Shown: piece after piece, positions 49,937 through 58,086 of the stretch | Layout: each line of letters opens with the position of its first letter | Position numbering within the stretch: position 1 is the stretch's first letter | Source of the DNA: Paraburkholderia solitsugae | Lineage (GTDB): Bacteria; Pseudomonadota; Gammaproteobacteria; Burkholderiales; Burkholderiaceae | Length of the DNA stretch: 64,000 nucleotides | NCBI RefSeq assembly: GCF_013177695.1 | Contig: NZ_WOEY01000029.1 | Location: 1 to 64,000 of the forward strand | Reading direction: 5' to 3' | Translations under genes and position numbers: made by a program | Notes under the pieces: model-generated | What the model saw: only the letters and a program-made list of their open reading frames with translations | Databases searched by the model: none | Told to the model about the DNA's origin: nothing

Positions 49937-50281
49937 CTAATCGTCCCCTTCCTCGCAGAGTTCATTGATTTCGGCTGCGGCGTCGCCGACCCGGTACGCA
50001 ATGATGACCCTATCGTTGTACGCGGCAAATCTTGACAGCCGTGCCTGGTCCGACCGGTCCCGGTAGCTCACATAGCCACACAGCGCCTTGGCCGTCGCAT
50101 GCGCCGATACGATCGTCGCGGTGCCGAGCGAGACCTCGGAGTCGTAGTTCAGCAGTCGCAGCGCGTCGTGCCGCGACACCGGGCATTCAGTCGTGCCATA
50201 GCCGCCGCACTCACCCGCCTGCGCGAACGTGCAGCCCAGCGCGAGACCAATCGTTAAGCCGATTTTAAGTAGCTTTTTCAT
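49937..50281 (-). CDS. Small secreted protein with a signal peptide
   Basis: A 114-residue precursor. MKKLLKIGLTIGLALGCTFA is a clear signal peptide, probably cleaved after AQA, leaving about 91 residues with four Cys (ECGGYGTTECP, KALCGYV, ELCEEGDD) that could form two disulfides. An acidic C-terminus. It is encoded just upstream of (same strand as) the doubtful 49684 frame and downstream of the lipoprotein gene. I do not recognise the family. Confidence 0.65.
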   Translation of the reverse strand: MKKLLKIGLTIGLALGCTFAQAGECGGYGTTECPVSRHDALRLLNYDSEVSLGTATIVSAHATAKALCGYVSYRDRSDQARLSRFAAYNDRVIIAYRVGDAAAEINELCEEGDD

Positions 50282-50368
50282 TTTCGTTTATCCGATATGA
50301 GGCAGCAGCGCCAGCACACGTTCTACCTGCACCGCGACAAGGCGCTGCCCCATCGTGAACGGCAAATA

Positions 50369-51163
50369 TCAACCCTTCGTCGCCAGAACGACGAACGCGT
50401 GATCTCTTTGCGAGGTCACGCCCGCCGCGACGAGCTGATTTCCGGACACCACGGCTTCAAAATTCAGTGAACTGCCGGAACCGAGCAAGCATGAACTGCT
50501 ATTGAATGTCACCTTGCCATCAAGCACATGCTTTCCGGTTGACCGGGGCGCAACGGAGCCGCTGAAAGTGCAGGTCCCATTGGCACCGGTGAACGTGCCA
50601 TCCGCCGCGACAGTCAAGCTCACCGGAACGCTCGACGCCTCAGTCTGACCGGTCCATGTTCCTTGCGCTTCAGACAGCGTTGCAGGCGAGTCGTACAACG
50701 AGTTGTAGTCCCCGTTGAATGTCACGCTGGTCGTGCCCTGCGGGAACGGCGATGAAAGAGATTGAGCAGCCGCAACCGTGCCGGACAGGGATTTCTTGGC
50801 AGTGAAGGATCCGGATGTGGTCGCCGCAACGGGCACATCCGACGAGGGATAGGCCACCGCCGCCGAGTCGGAAAAATTGCCTCCGCTCGCGGTCATGACC
50901 CCTTCAACAAGGCCCACGCCACTTGTCGATGTGGGCACGATGAAATACTGACCGTTCTCCAGAACGAGGGTTGATACTGCAAGCCCGGTGCTTGTCCCAC
51001 CTCCCCAAATACCCTCGGGAATGACCGTGGACGCTTTGGGCGCAGGCGTACAGGCAACCCACCCTGCACTTGTCGCTTGCATACATGGTCCGTCACCGCC
51101 GCCGCCACCGCACGCCGCGACAATAGGAAGCGTCAACATGGCGACCTTAGTTCTGATTTTCAT
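50369..51163 (-). CDS. Hypothetical lipoprotein rich in Ser/Thr/Gly
   Basis: A 264-residue precursor starting MKIRTKVAMLTLPIVAACGG. The lipobox IVAAC predicts lipid attachment at Cys18, followed by a Gly-rich linker. The remainder is low in charge, rich in Ser, Thr, Gly and beta-branched residues, and looks like a beta-rich domain (SGSFTAKKSLSGTVAAAQSL, FTGANGTCTFSGSVAPRSTG). Such proteins are common on Burkholderia islands; the function is unknown. A GGGGG-type ribosome-binding site precedes the start. Confidence 0.72.
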   Translation of the reverse strand: MKIRTKVAMLTLPIVAACGGGGGDGPCMQATSAGWVACTPAPKASTVIPEGIWGGGTSTGLAVSTLVLENGQYFIVPTSTSGVGLVEGVMTASGGNFSDSAAVAYPSSDVPVAATTSGSFTAKKSLSGTVAAAQSLSSPFPQGTTSVTFNGDYNSLYDSPATLSEAQGTWTGQTEASSVPVSLTVAADGTFTGANGTCTFSGSVAPRSTGKHVLDGKVTFNSSSCLLGSGSSLNFEAVVSGNQLVAAGVTSQRDHAFVVLATKG

Positions 51164-51855
51164 AACTACCCCCGGTGGATATTGTGTTTATTGATATTCT
51201 CAACGCGCTCATACGCGCGCCCCGGCCAGCGTTGACGGTGATTCTGCTTCTCGAACATGTGTCCGTTGGTCAGGCGAGGCGGAGCACGCATGAAGCGCGC
51301 CAGGTAGATAAGAGCCTGAGAAAGCGCTGGGCAAGTGCAGTGGTGCGTCGTGATGGGATCTTTTACCGGTCACGGATGATTCAGGGTTGGAACAGTTTTT
51401 CTGGGAGATTATGGTCCGCGCGCGACTCCGCTCAGCGCAACAGCACATTCGCGACTAAATCCCTTGCTGCCCAAACTGTCTCAGTCCTGAGACGGTTACT
51501 TCAAAGGAATAGGTCTTGAGTAGATGACGGCAGCACCGATGTTGCCCCCACGATGATGCAACCCCGAGACATCGCCGCGAATTGTGATGCAAGCCCATGA
51601 CATGTTGCAAAACTGAAAACAAGGGCAGTCGTCGGAGGCATTGATCTCCACACCTAGCCGGACATTGCAATCAATTGCACAGATGCATATTTCCCACTAC
51701 CGGGAGTCGACCGTCCCTAAGCGAACCGAGATCGCACTGACATTCGCGCAATTGATTGCAGGAGCGGCTATCCACGAGATGGACGCCACGCTCATAACTT
51801 GCTATACGTTATTGCGTACGGCGTGACCGCGACAAAAAATACGCACGGGGGAACG
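51164..51855. other. 692-bp gene-free region
   Basis: No reading frame here has a good start, family similarity or codon pattern. It includes two exact copies of the island 12-mer in opposite orientations only 69 bases apart (51667 and 51748) and presumably the promoter of the phosphatase gene. It may be decayed DNA. Confidence 0.55.
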
Positions 51856-52788
51856 ATGAGGTACGACATCATCGGTGACATTCACGGGCAGGCTGAAAAG
51901 CTGCTCGCGCTGTTGCAGCGACTCGGCTACCGGGAGCAGTCCGGCGCATGGAGGCATCCGGAGCGTACGGCGATATTCGTGGGCGACTTCATCGATCGCG
52001 GTCCGCACCAGCTTGAAACCCTGAATATCGTTCGCCCAATGGTCGATGCCGGAAGTGCGATGGCGGTCATGGGCAATCACGAATTCAATGCAATTGCTTG
52101 GTATCTGCGCGATCCCGATCAGGATGACGAATATCTGCGCCCCAGAAAGGGCGAGGTGGGCGGGAAAAACAGGCACCAGCACGCGGCGTTCCTCGCCGAA
52201 GTCGAGCACAAGCCTGATCTGCACGGTGAGACCATTGACTGGTTCCTCGCCCTGCCGCTGTGGCTCGAATTGCCTGAACTGCGGGTGATTCATGCCTGCT
52301 GGCATCCGGGTTGTATGGCGGAGCTTGAAACACGCTTAAAGCCGGGACACCTGCTGGATGACGCAATGATGGTCAAAGCCAGTCGCACGGGCACGGTTGA
52401 ATACCGCATGATCGAGACGCTCTTGAAGGGCGTGGAGGTCCGGCTTCCTGCTAGCGCTTCGTTCATAGACAAGTCGGGCATCACCCGACATGAGGCGCGC
52501 ACACGCTGGTGGGACGGCGCGGCGACAACCTACCGGCAGGCAGCGCTCGTACCCGCTGAGACCAGAGCCCAACTTCCCGATACCGAGATACCTGAGGGCG
52601 CGAGGATCGGTTATACCGGCGACAAACCGGTATTCATCGGTCACTACTGGATGACCGGCAGCCCCGATATCCAGTCGCCTACGGTCGCTTGCGTTGACTA
52701 CAGCGCCGGTAAGGATGGTCCGCTTGTAGCCTACCGTTGGAGCGGCGAGTCGGTGTTGTCCTCCCACAATTTTGTTTTGTCCCAGTAG
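51856..52788 (+). CDS. Metallophosphoesterase (PPP-type phosphatase)
   Basis: A 310-residue calcineurin-like phosphoesterase. The PPP motifs are in order: DIIGDIHGQAEKL, VGDFIDRGPHQ, VMGNHEFNAI, VIHACWHPG and, near the C-terminus, FIGHYWMTG. The GDIHG/GDFIDRG pair places it near bacterial Ser/Thr protein phosphatases and ApaH-like enzymes. The ATG at 51856 has GGGGGAA upstream; the frame begins earlier without similarity. The Sel1-repeat gene starts 11 bases after its stop, so the two probably work together. Confidence 0.85.
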   Translation: MRYDIIGDIHGQAEKLLALLQRLGYREQSGAWRHPERTAIFVGDFIDRGPHQLETLNIVRPMVDAGSAMAVMGNHEFNAIAWYLRDPDQDDEYLRPRKGEVGGKNRHQHAAFLAEVEHKPDLHGETIDWFLALPLWLELPELRVIHACWHPGCMAELETRLKPGHLLDDAMMVKASRTGTVEYRMIETLLKGVEVRLPASASFIDKSGITRHEARTRWWDGAATTYRQAALVPAETRAQLPDTEIPEGARIGYTGDKPVFIGHYWMTGSPDIQSPTVACVDYSAGKDGPLVAYRWSGESVLSSHNFVLSQ

Positions 52789-52799
52789 TCGAGGTGTCT

Positions 52800-53840
52800 A
52801 TGTCGCCGAAACTTGAAGTGGAGATCAGGAAAGCAAAAAAGGGGGATCCCGAGGCGCAGTTCGCGGTTGCAGAAGCGTATCGCACCGGCAAAGGCGTCGA
52901 TGAAGACTTTGCCGAAGCTCTGTACTGGTATCGCGCTGCGGCTGAGCAGGGCAATGTCAGCGCTCAAAACAACCTAGGCACGATGTTCCAGAGAGGCATC
53001 GGTACCGAGAAAAATCCCAAATTGGCGGTGTACTGGTATCGGCAAGCCGCCGAAGCTGGTGACGAGGTCGCACAGTTCAACCTTGCCATGCGCTATGCGC
53101 GCGGGGATGGCGTCGAGCAGAACGATACGGAGGCCGCGCACTGGTTCGCGAAGTCGGCCGATCAGGGTTACACCGAGGCCATCGGGGAACTCGGAACGAT
53201 GTACCGGTTTGGGCGAGGGGTGCCGCAGGACATCGCGGCGGCTGCCCGCTATCACACCACAGCAGCACGGAATGGCGACGTCACGTCGATCGGTAACTTG
53301 CTGGGTTATCAGGGTGAGATCGAGAGCGCTGCATTGAGCGGGAGCGCCGTTGCGGCACTGTGCCTCGCCGAGATGCACGGGAACGGAGTGCCCGTCGAGA
53401 AGGATCTGGCGCAGGCCTATGCGTGGCTAGGTTGGGCTAGACGCCTCTGCGAACGTGATGACGACGCCACTCTTCGGCGAGAGGTCGACATCATGTACCT
53501 TGGATTGACCGCAAGCCTGTCTGAGGCGGACCAGCGGCGCGGTGAGGACCTGCTGAAAGCTCTGGCGCTGGGACAGGCGACATCGCAGGTAGAACCTATG
53601 CCAGCACGGACTCGACACGTCAACGGCAAATCGAACTCCGGTGGCGAATCACCCGCCGACCTTGATGGCCTCGATCCGCGCAAGTTCGAGAACGACTTCG
53701 ACGACGGGCAGGAAGAATCCGACGACGAAGGCTTCGAAGGCATCTATGGGTCCGGGCTGCGTGTGCCCGAAACATCGTCGTACTACGAGGCATGGTGCGC
53801 GTGGCTGAAGGCAAACCATCCTGACGATCCTGCCACGTAA
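52800..53840 (+). CDS. Sel1-like repeat protein with an acidic tail domain
   Basis: A 346-residue soluble protein. At least four Sel1 repeats fill residues 14-155 (EAQFAVAEAYRTGKGVDEDF, SAQNNLGTMFQRGIGTEKNP, VAQFNLAMRYARGDGVEQND, EAIGELGTMYRFGRGVPQD) with another near 205 (ALCLAEMHGNGVPVEKDLAQ). These solenoids mediate protein contacts. A separate acidic tail follows (about 285-346; LDGLDPRKFENDFDDGQEES, ending WLKANHPDDPAT). A fragment of that tail is duplicated at 49490-49718. GAGG precedes the ATG at 52800. A role as partner of the adjacent phosphatase is inferred. Confidence 0.85.
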   Translation: MSPKLEVEIRKAKKGDPEAQFAVAEAYRTGKGVDEDFAEALYWYRAAAEQGNVSAQNNLGTMFQRGIGTEKNPKLAVYWYRQAAEAGDEVAQFNLAMRYARGDGVEQNDTEAAHWFAKSADQGYTEAIGELGTMYRFGRGVPQDIAAAARYHTTAARNGDVTSIGNLLGYQGEIESAALSGSAVAALCLAEMHGNGVPVEKDLAQAYAWLGWARRLCERDDDATLRREVDIMYLGLTASLSEADQRRGEDLLKALALGQATSQVEPMPARTRHVNGKSNSGGESPADLDGLDPRKFENDFDDGQEESDDEGFEGIYGSGLRVPETSSYYEAWCAWLKANHPDDPAT

Positions 53841-53946
53841 GCAACGCAGGAATCGGCGGCAAGGGTCGATGGACCTTGCAATCAATTGCACGATGCCACG
53901 ATGCAATCCTGACAGGCTCATTGATTCGGATGCACGTGTGTGCGGT
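53823..53946 (+). repeat. 124-bp exact direct repeat, copy 2
   Basis: Identical to 49701-49824. It covers the last six codons of the Sel1-repeat gene and the DNA after it, including one 12-mer at 53878. Similarity continues upstream at the protein level but not exactly at the DNA level, so this copy with its intact gene looks like the parental one. Confidence 0.93.
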
Positions 53947-53998
53947 CGACCCGCAATGCGCCGATCTCGTTGGGTCATGGTTTCAACGGCACGCGCTG

Positions 53999-54316
53999 TT
54001 ACTTCTTCAAAAATTCCCTCAACGTCTCTGTGCGCCAGAAGGGTATTTTTGCATCGTGGCCGTCTGGTTGCGGAAATTTGCCGTCCCTTACGCGTGCGTA
54101 TAACGTTGGCCGCGAAATGGCCAGTAACTTGATTACGTCGTTCACGCGCAATCGTCCCGGCTGCGATAGATCAATGATCGGCGATTGCTTGACGGGCTTT
54201 ACAGGTAGCACGGGTTCGACAGCCGTTGTTGCGCGATGAGTTGGTTTCGCCTTCTTCCCGGTCTTCTTTGCCGCCGCGTTCGCTTCAATCTGCGGTTTGA
54301 TGAACGTGAATACCAT
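53999..54316 (-). CDS. AlpA-like helix-turn-helix regulator next to the integrase
   Basis: A 105-residue protein. A long basic N-terminal tail (KKTGKKAKPTHRATTAVEP) precedes the DNA-binding fold (LSQPGRLRVNDVIKLLAISR, TLYARVRDGKFPQPDGHD, PFWRTETLREFLKK). It starts 9 bases after the integrase stop codon, on the same strand, so it is the second gene of the integrase operon. That position suits an excisionase or directionality role. It is a paralogue of the protein encoded at 47119-47385. Confidence 0.8.
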   Translation of the reverse strand: MVFTFIKPQIEANAAAKKTGKKAKPTHRATTAVEPVLPVKPVKQSPIIDLSQPGRLRVNDVIKLLAISRPTLYARVRDGKFPQPDGHDAKIPFWRTETLREFLKK

Positions 54317-54325
54317 GATCTACCC

Positions 54326-55666
54326 TCAAGCAGATTTGCCGAATTTCGCTACGATCACATTCGTGTCGGGCGATACGAGCAACGCCAGCCGTTGACCGAG
54401 CACTTGCCACGCCGCCGCCTGTTCGGGTTCCAGCTTCTGACGTTGATAAATTTTCTTGAGTCCGTTTTCTTCGGTGTGGTTCAGGCACTTTTCGATCACG
54501 TCACCAGCTATGCCTAGCTCGCCCATTAGCGTTGCACCGCTGCGCCGCAGATCGTGCGGGGTCCATAGGCCGCCCGCCATCCGTAGAGAGTTGACAGCCG
54601 AACTGCGGTTTTTCAACGGCGTGGCGCGTTGTCGGTCCTTGATCTGCTTGCCAATCGACTTGGTGTCAATGTGCTGTTCTTCGTTTGGGGAAGGGTAGCA
54701 CCAGCGCCTAGCGCCACTAATGGTCTTCAACGCCTCGAATTGCTGCACAGCAAAGTCACTCAACAGCACGATATGTTCTTTGCTGTTCTTCGAGTGGTCG
54801 GCGGGGATGCGCCAGCGGCGGGCTTCTAGATCGACGTTGGTCCACTCTGCGCGTGAAAGCTCACCGACGCGACAAAGCGTACTTAACATGAGCATGATCG
54901 CTCTGCGGGTAGCGTCTTGAAGATTGGCGGCGGGCAGAGCGGCGGCCAGCGCCTTGATCTCCGCCTCCGAGAGAACGCGAGATCGTTCCGTGTCCTTCTG
55001 AAATTCTTTCGACTTCTTGACTTTGGCTGTGCAATCAATTGCAATCAGGTCGCGGCGGGCTGCCCATGCTATGAACTGCCGGACTTCACCGAACGTACGG
55101 CGGGCGAGTCGTGCTGCTCCCCGCAGTTTGATCGCATCGGTGATTGCCAGCACGTCGCCCGCTGTCACGTCCCGTAGGGGCTTCACGCCGATGGACGGCA
55201 ATACATCCTTTTTCCACGCGCGTTCGAGTTCTGCGCCGCTGTCCTTGCGGCTGGATAGCTCTGACGTCTTCCAAGTATCGAACGCATCTTGAACCGTGCG
55301 AAGCGCATCGGCTTCGGCGGCGGCCTGTGCCAGTTTCGCTTTCGCCTCTTCTGCCTGACGGATGACCTCGGCGTGAGCAGCGAGCCGTCGTTTCTTTACG
55401 TGGTCGTTCGGATTGACCCCGGTCGAAAGGATTTGCTCCGCCTCGTCACGGTTCTTGCGGATTTGCGTCAGCGCGACCCCCGGCCATGTTCCGGCATTGA
55501 AGTCGTGAAGCTTGCCGCCGTGGCGGAAGCGCCAGCGGAACAGCACCGACACCCGATCTTCCGCGCGGATCCGTACGAGCCCGTACAGACCTTCGCCATC
55601 GGGAAGGCGATCACCCGCGTTTTCGGCTTTCAGCGCCTGCAAGCCTTTTACCGTGAGAACAGGCAT
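54326..55666 (-). CDS. Tyrosine-type site-specific integrase (P4-like)
   Basis: A 446-residue integrase. The N-terminal domain is the DUF4102 arm-binding type (LTVKGLQALKAENAGDRLPD), then a core-binding domain (about 130-230), then the catalytic domain with the Arg in LCRVGELSRAEW, HxxR in TPHDLRRSGATLM, His in LNHTEENGLK and the Tyr nucleophile in KKIYQRQ. The catalytic residues are complete, so it is probably active. The ATG at 55666 has GGGGAGATC upstream; the longer open frame reads through the 12-bp arm repeats. It sits 180 bases from attR. Confidence 0.93.
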   Translation of the reverse strand: MPVLTVKGLQALKAENAGDRLPDGEGLYGLVRIRAEDRVSVLFRWRFRHGGKLHDFNAGTWPGVALTQIRKNRDEAEQILSTGVNPNDHVKKRRLAAHAEVIRQAEEAKAKLAQAAAEADALRTVQDAFDTWKTSELSSRKDSGAELERAWKKDVLPSIGVKPLRDVTAGDVLAITDAIKLRGAARLARRTFGEVRQFIAWAARRDLIAIDCTAKVKKSKEFQKDTERSRVLSEAEIKALAAALPAANLQDATRRAIMLMLSTLCRVGELSRAEWTNVDLEARRWRIPADHSKNSKEHIVLLSDFAVQQFEALKTISGARRWCYPSPNEEQHIDTKSIGKQIKDRQRATPLKNRSSAVNSLRMAGGLWTPHDLRRSGATLMGELGIAGDVIEKCLNHTEENGLKKIYQRQKLEPEQAAAWQVLGQRLALLVSPDTNVIVAKFGKSA

Positions 55667-55694
55667 GATCTCCCCTTGTTTGCGACCGCCGCAA

Positions 55695-55718
55695 AATGTG
55701 CCCAACAATGTGCCCAAC
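55695..55718 (+). repeat. Tandem 12-bp repeat near attR, probable integrase arm site
   Basis: Two copies of AATGTGCCCAAC, identical in sequence and orientation to 45865-45888. They lie in the leader of the integrase gene, so binding could also repress its expression. Confidence 0.7.
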
Positions 55719-55848
55719 AGATTTTCCAGATAGCGGAATACGGGGACGGACAACCTCAGACACCTGTTTGACGTATGAGATTGATTCTACTAGGTTTTGT
55801 GTGGTGAAGGAGATGGCCTAAGATAGGTATTTACGAAATCGAACTTTT

Positions 55849-55897
<49 letters not shown>

Positions 55898-55901
55898 AAT
55901 C

Positions 55902-55938
55902 AAGGAGTTACAAGTTTCGGCTTGTAGCTCCTTTTTCG
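55902..55938 (+). terminator. Former chromosomal terminator of tRNA-Pro
   Basis: AAGGAGTTACAAG, loop TTTCGG, CTTGTAGCTCCTT and a T run, 8 bases after the right repeat. It keeps the spacing expected for the tRNA terminator before island insertion. Confidence 0.85.
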
Positions 55939-56042
55939 TTTCTGGGCCAAGACCCCCACAGACTCAAGACCCCACGCAATCAATTGCGCAGCGAGCCGGT
56001 ATCATCAAGCCAACGACAAACCTAACGACACGCGGGGGCAGA

Positions 56043-56507
56043 ATGAGCGACAGCGATGGTAAAGACGTAGCGAATGAGGCCGTTAGCGACCTCGAAACAG
56101 AACTAGGGTTGCCACTCTCGATCATCTTGACTGGTGCCAATCGACACGACGTCACACAATTGTTTCCCCTCATTGACGCGATTCCACCCATCCGTGGTAT
56201 CCGCGGTCGACCGTTGCGAAAGCCTCAAGTCGTCTATGCCGATCGCGGATACGACTCCGAAGCACACAGGCAGAAATTGCGTGATCGGGGTATCAAACCT
56301 GTTCTCGCGAAGCGCCGCACCGAGCATGGCAGTGGCCTTGGAAAATATCGATGGGTAGCCGAGCGTACTCATGCCTGGTTCCATAATTTCCATCGCCTTC
56401 GAGTCCGCTATGAGCGCCTTGCCAGGATCCATGAAGCTTTCTTGAAGTTCGCCGCTTGCCTCATCTGTTGGAATACCCTCCAGCGATCTACGCAGGAGCC
56501 TTTTTGA
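56043..56507 (+). pseudogene. IS5-family transposase fragment fused to a foreign start
   Basis: From about 56107 the frame encodes the C-terminal half of an IS5 (IS427-like) transposase: TGANRHDVTQLFPLID, the second catalytic Asp in YADRGYDSEAH, the Glu in WVAERTHAWFHNFHRL, and KFAACLICWNTLQR at the end. The N-terminal half with the first Asp is missing. The first 21 or so codons (MSDSDGKDVANEAVSDLETE) are unrelated to transposases and may be the beginning of the interrupted gene that continues at 56521. GAAACCGTCTCTAAG near 56507-56520 looks like the right IS end; no left end is seen. Confidence 0.75.
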
Positions 56508-56520
56508 AACCGTCTCTAAG

Positions 56521-56826
56521 CTAGACGGCCTAACGGACCGGGCAAAAACGGAGCTAGTCACAGACGTAACCGCATTTGCCAACGCCGGAGGTGGCACCAT
56601 CATCTACGGCGTCCAGGAGCAGCAGCACAACGGCCAATCTCTTGCCGCTGCAATTTCCCCTGTCACTGATACGCACGTTACGCAAGATCGGCTGCGGGAT
56701 ATTATCCATTCAAACACGGACCCCGCGCTTAGAGGGTTCTCCATCACGCCGATAGCCGCAAATGGCGGGACGGTTTACCTCATGGTCACTTGGCTCCTGG
56801 TTCTTGAATCCGTAAGTGCCAGTTAG
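56521..56826 (+). pseudogene. AlbA_2 (Schlafen-type) domain fragment
   Basis: Immediately after the IS end an open frame reads LTDRAKTELVTDVTAFANAG, then GGTIIYGVQEQ and RLRDIIHSNTDPALRGFSIT. This is the signature of the AlbA_2 DNA-binding domain of Schlafen-like/ATP-binding regulators (usually ELVKDVTAFANAxGG). It has no start codon of its own and loses similarity near 56790, so only part of the domain survives. The N-terminal stub at 56043-56105 could be the missing start. Confidence 0.7.
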
Positions 56827-56985
56827 CTGATCGACGATTCCATATATCTGGTTGTAGGCGCCATCCGTCGCCGCGTACAGACGTAGGCAAGTGAATTGCC
56901 GCCCCTGATCCGCGTCGTTATAACTGATAACCAGGCACGCTTCAGGCCTCTGCTGATCGCCGATCGACATTCCGTACTGTCTCAT
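56710..56985 (-). CDS. Hypothetical protein, probably 3'-truncated
   Basis: A 91-codon frame starting MRQYGMSIGDQQRPEACLVI with a good AGGAG ribosome-binding site. The first 65 or so residues (to YGFKNQEP) look like a genuine small protein. The last 26 are antisense to the AlbA_2 fragment, so the original C-terminus was probably lost in a rearrangement near 56790. The family is not recognised. Confidence 0.45.
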   Translation of the reverse strand: MRQYGMSIGDQQRPEACLVISYNDADQGRQFTCLRLYAATDGAYNQIYGIVDQLTGTYGFKNQEPSDHEVNRPAICGYRRDGEPSKRGVRV

Positions 56986-57718
56986 TGCCGCTCCTGAAAT
57001 TTGAAAGCGCACGTCGCGCTGCATTCAATCTAGCGGCTGTGCCTGTTCGGAACCATGAGGCATCGGACATAGGTGTAGCCAGGGGATGTTCTTCCCATGT
57101 CTATGACGTCGCGGCACGACGCGTTTGGTTCTCGGCCTCGCCCAAACGTCTCTCCGGTTTCTTACATCGTGTCATGTCCACGGGTTCATGGCGCTGAGTG
57201 AGTGGAGTCGTACAGTTGAGGGCATGCCGTGGCGATCAGCGAAACCGTGATGCCGGGGACGGTCGTACCGTCTACCAGCAAATCCGAAACGCGGCTTCCA
57301 TGTCGTAAATACCCGCCCTGCAATTGATTGCAATCGCCCGGGCTAGATCAGAAAATCAGCGATCGCGGCACTGCGCCTTGTTCTCATCTTTGCGACGTTT
57401 TCGGCGCTCGCTTCTATCTCGCGGATAAAGACCGCGAACACGCGCCCACTGCAACAAAAAGCACCGTGTAGAGCGTTCCAGTCGACCGGTCTGGTGCCGC
57501 TGGTTTCACTCAGGCGCGTTACAAGATTGAAACGATTTGTGACGGTATAGAGCGTTTAAACAGTCACGGCACCTCGGCATTCAAATGCACGCCTTGGTTA
57601 GTTCAAGGATGGCTCGCTTTTTGCATTGACACACTACAGACCATCAAGACACTGCATCAAGCGAATTCAATACAGCAGCACAAGCAGCAAAAAGACAATA
57701 TACGAACGGGGGAAAACG
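56986..57718. other. Gene-free region of about 730 bases
   Basis: No supported gene. It contains one exact 12-mer (57320) and a possible -35 box TTGACA at 57626 ahead of the small gene at 57719, without a clear -10. Together with the fragments before it, this looks like the worn remains of an older insertion next to tRNA-Pro. Confidence 0.5.
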
Positions 57719-57880
57719 ATGGAATTCTTACTTGGCTTTGGAGTGGGGGGATCCTTTGGCGCGTGCCTTGGTCTGCTGGTCGCAGTAATGCTTCGAGCAA
57801 GCAAGGACGACGCCTTGGAGACACGGTTCACTGAGCCGGACGGAGCAGCGCTGCGCAAAGCCTGCAGAGTCGCCGAATGA
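57719..57880 (+). CDS. Small membrane protein
   Basis: A 53-residue protein starting MEFLLGFGVGGSFGACLGLL with one N-terminal membrane helix and a charged tail (SKDDALETRFTEPD). GGGGGAAAACG precedes the ATG at 57719. Not recognised; its size and ribosome-binding site support a real gene. Confidence 0.5.
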   Translation: MEFLLGFGVGGSFGACLGLLVAVMLRASKDDALETRFTEPDGAALRKACRVAE

Positions 57881-58086
57881 CAGTCGGGTTCTCGTCGGAG
57901 AACAGGCACGAGGCCGGTCATTCTAGAACGACAACATCCGCTTGGACTGTCACATGGCGGTGACCGCGCGGATGTAATGGAGGACGTTCGGAGGTCGGGC
58001 GGGAGTCGTTCGCAAATGAACGAGGGCAGCGCCGCTGGCAAACCACCACAGCGGCGCTGATTCGAAGAAAGCCTGGAAACCCGCTC

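Noticed and set aside
51175..51826. Short plus-strand frames (114 and 61 codons) before the phosphatase gene
   Set aside because: Neither has a good start site or a recognisable family; one runs over a copy of the 12-mer.
56100..56520. Complete IS5 element beyond attR
   Set aside because: Only the C-terminal half of the transposase and one end are present; no left end or matching target duplication could be found.
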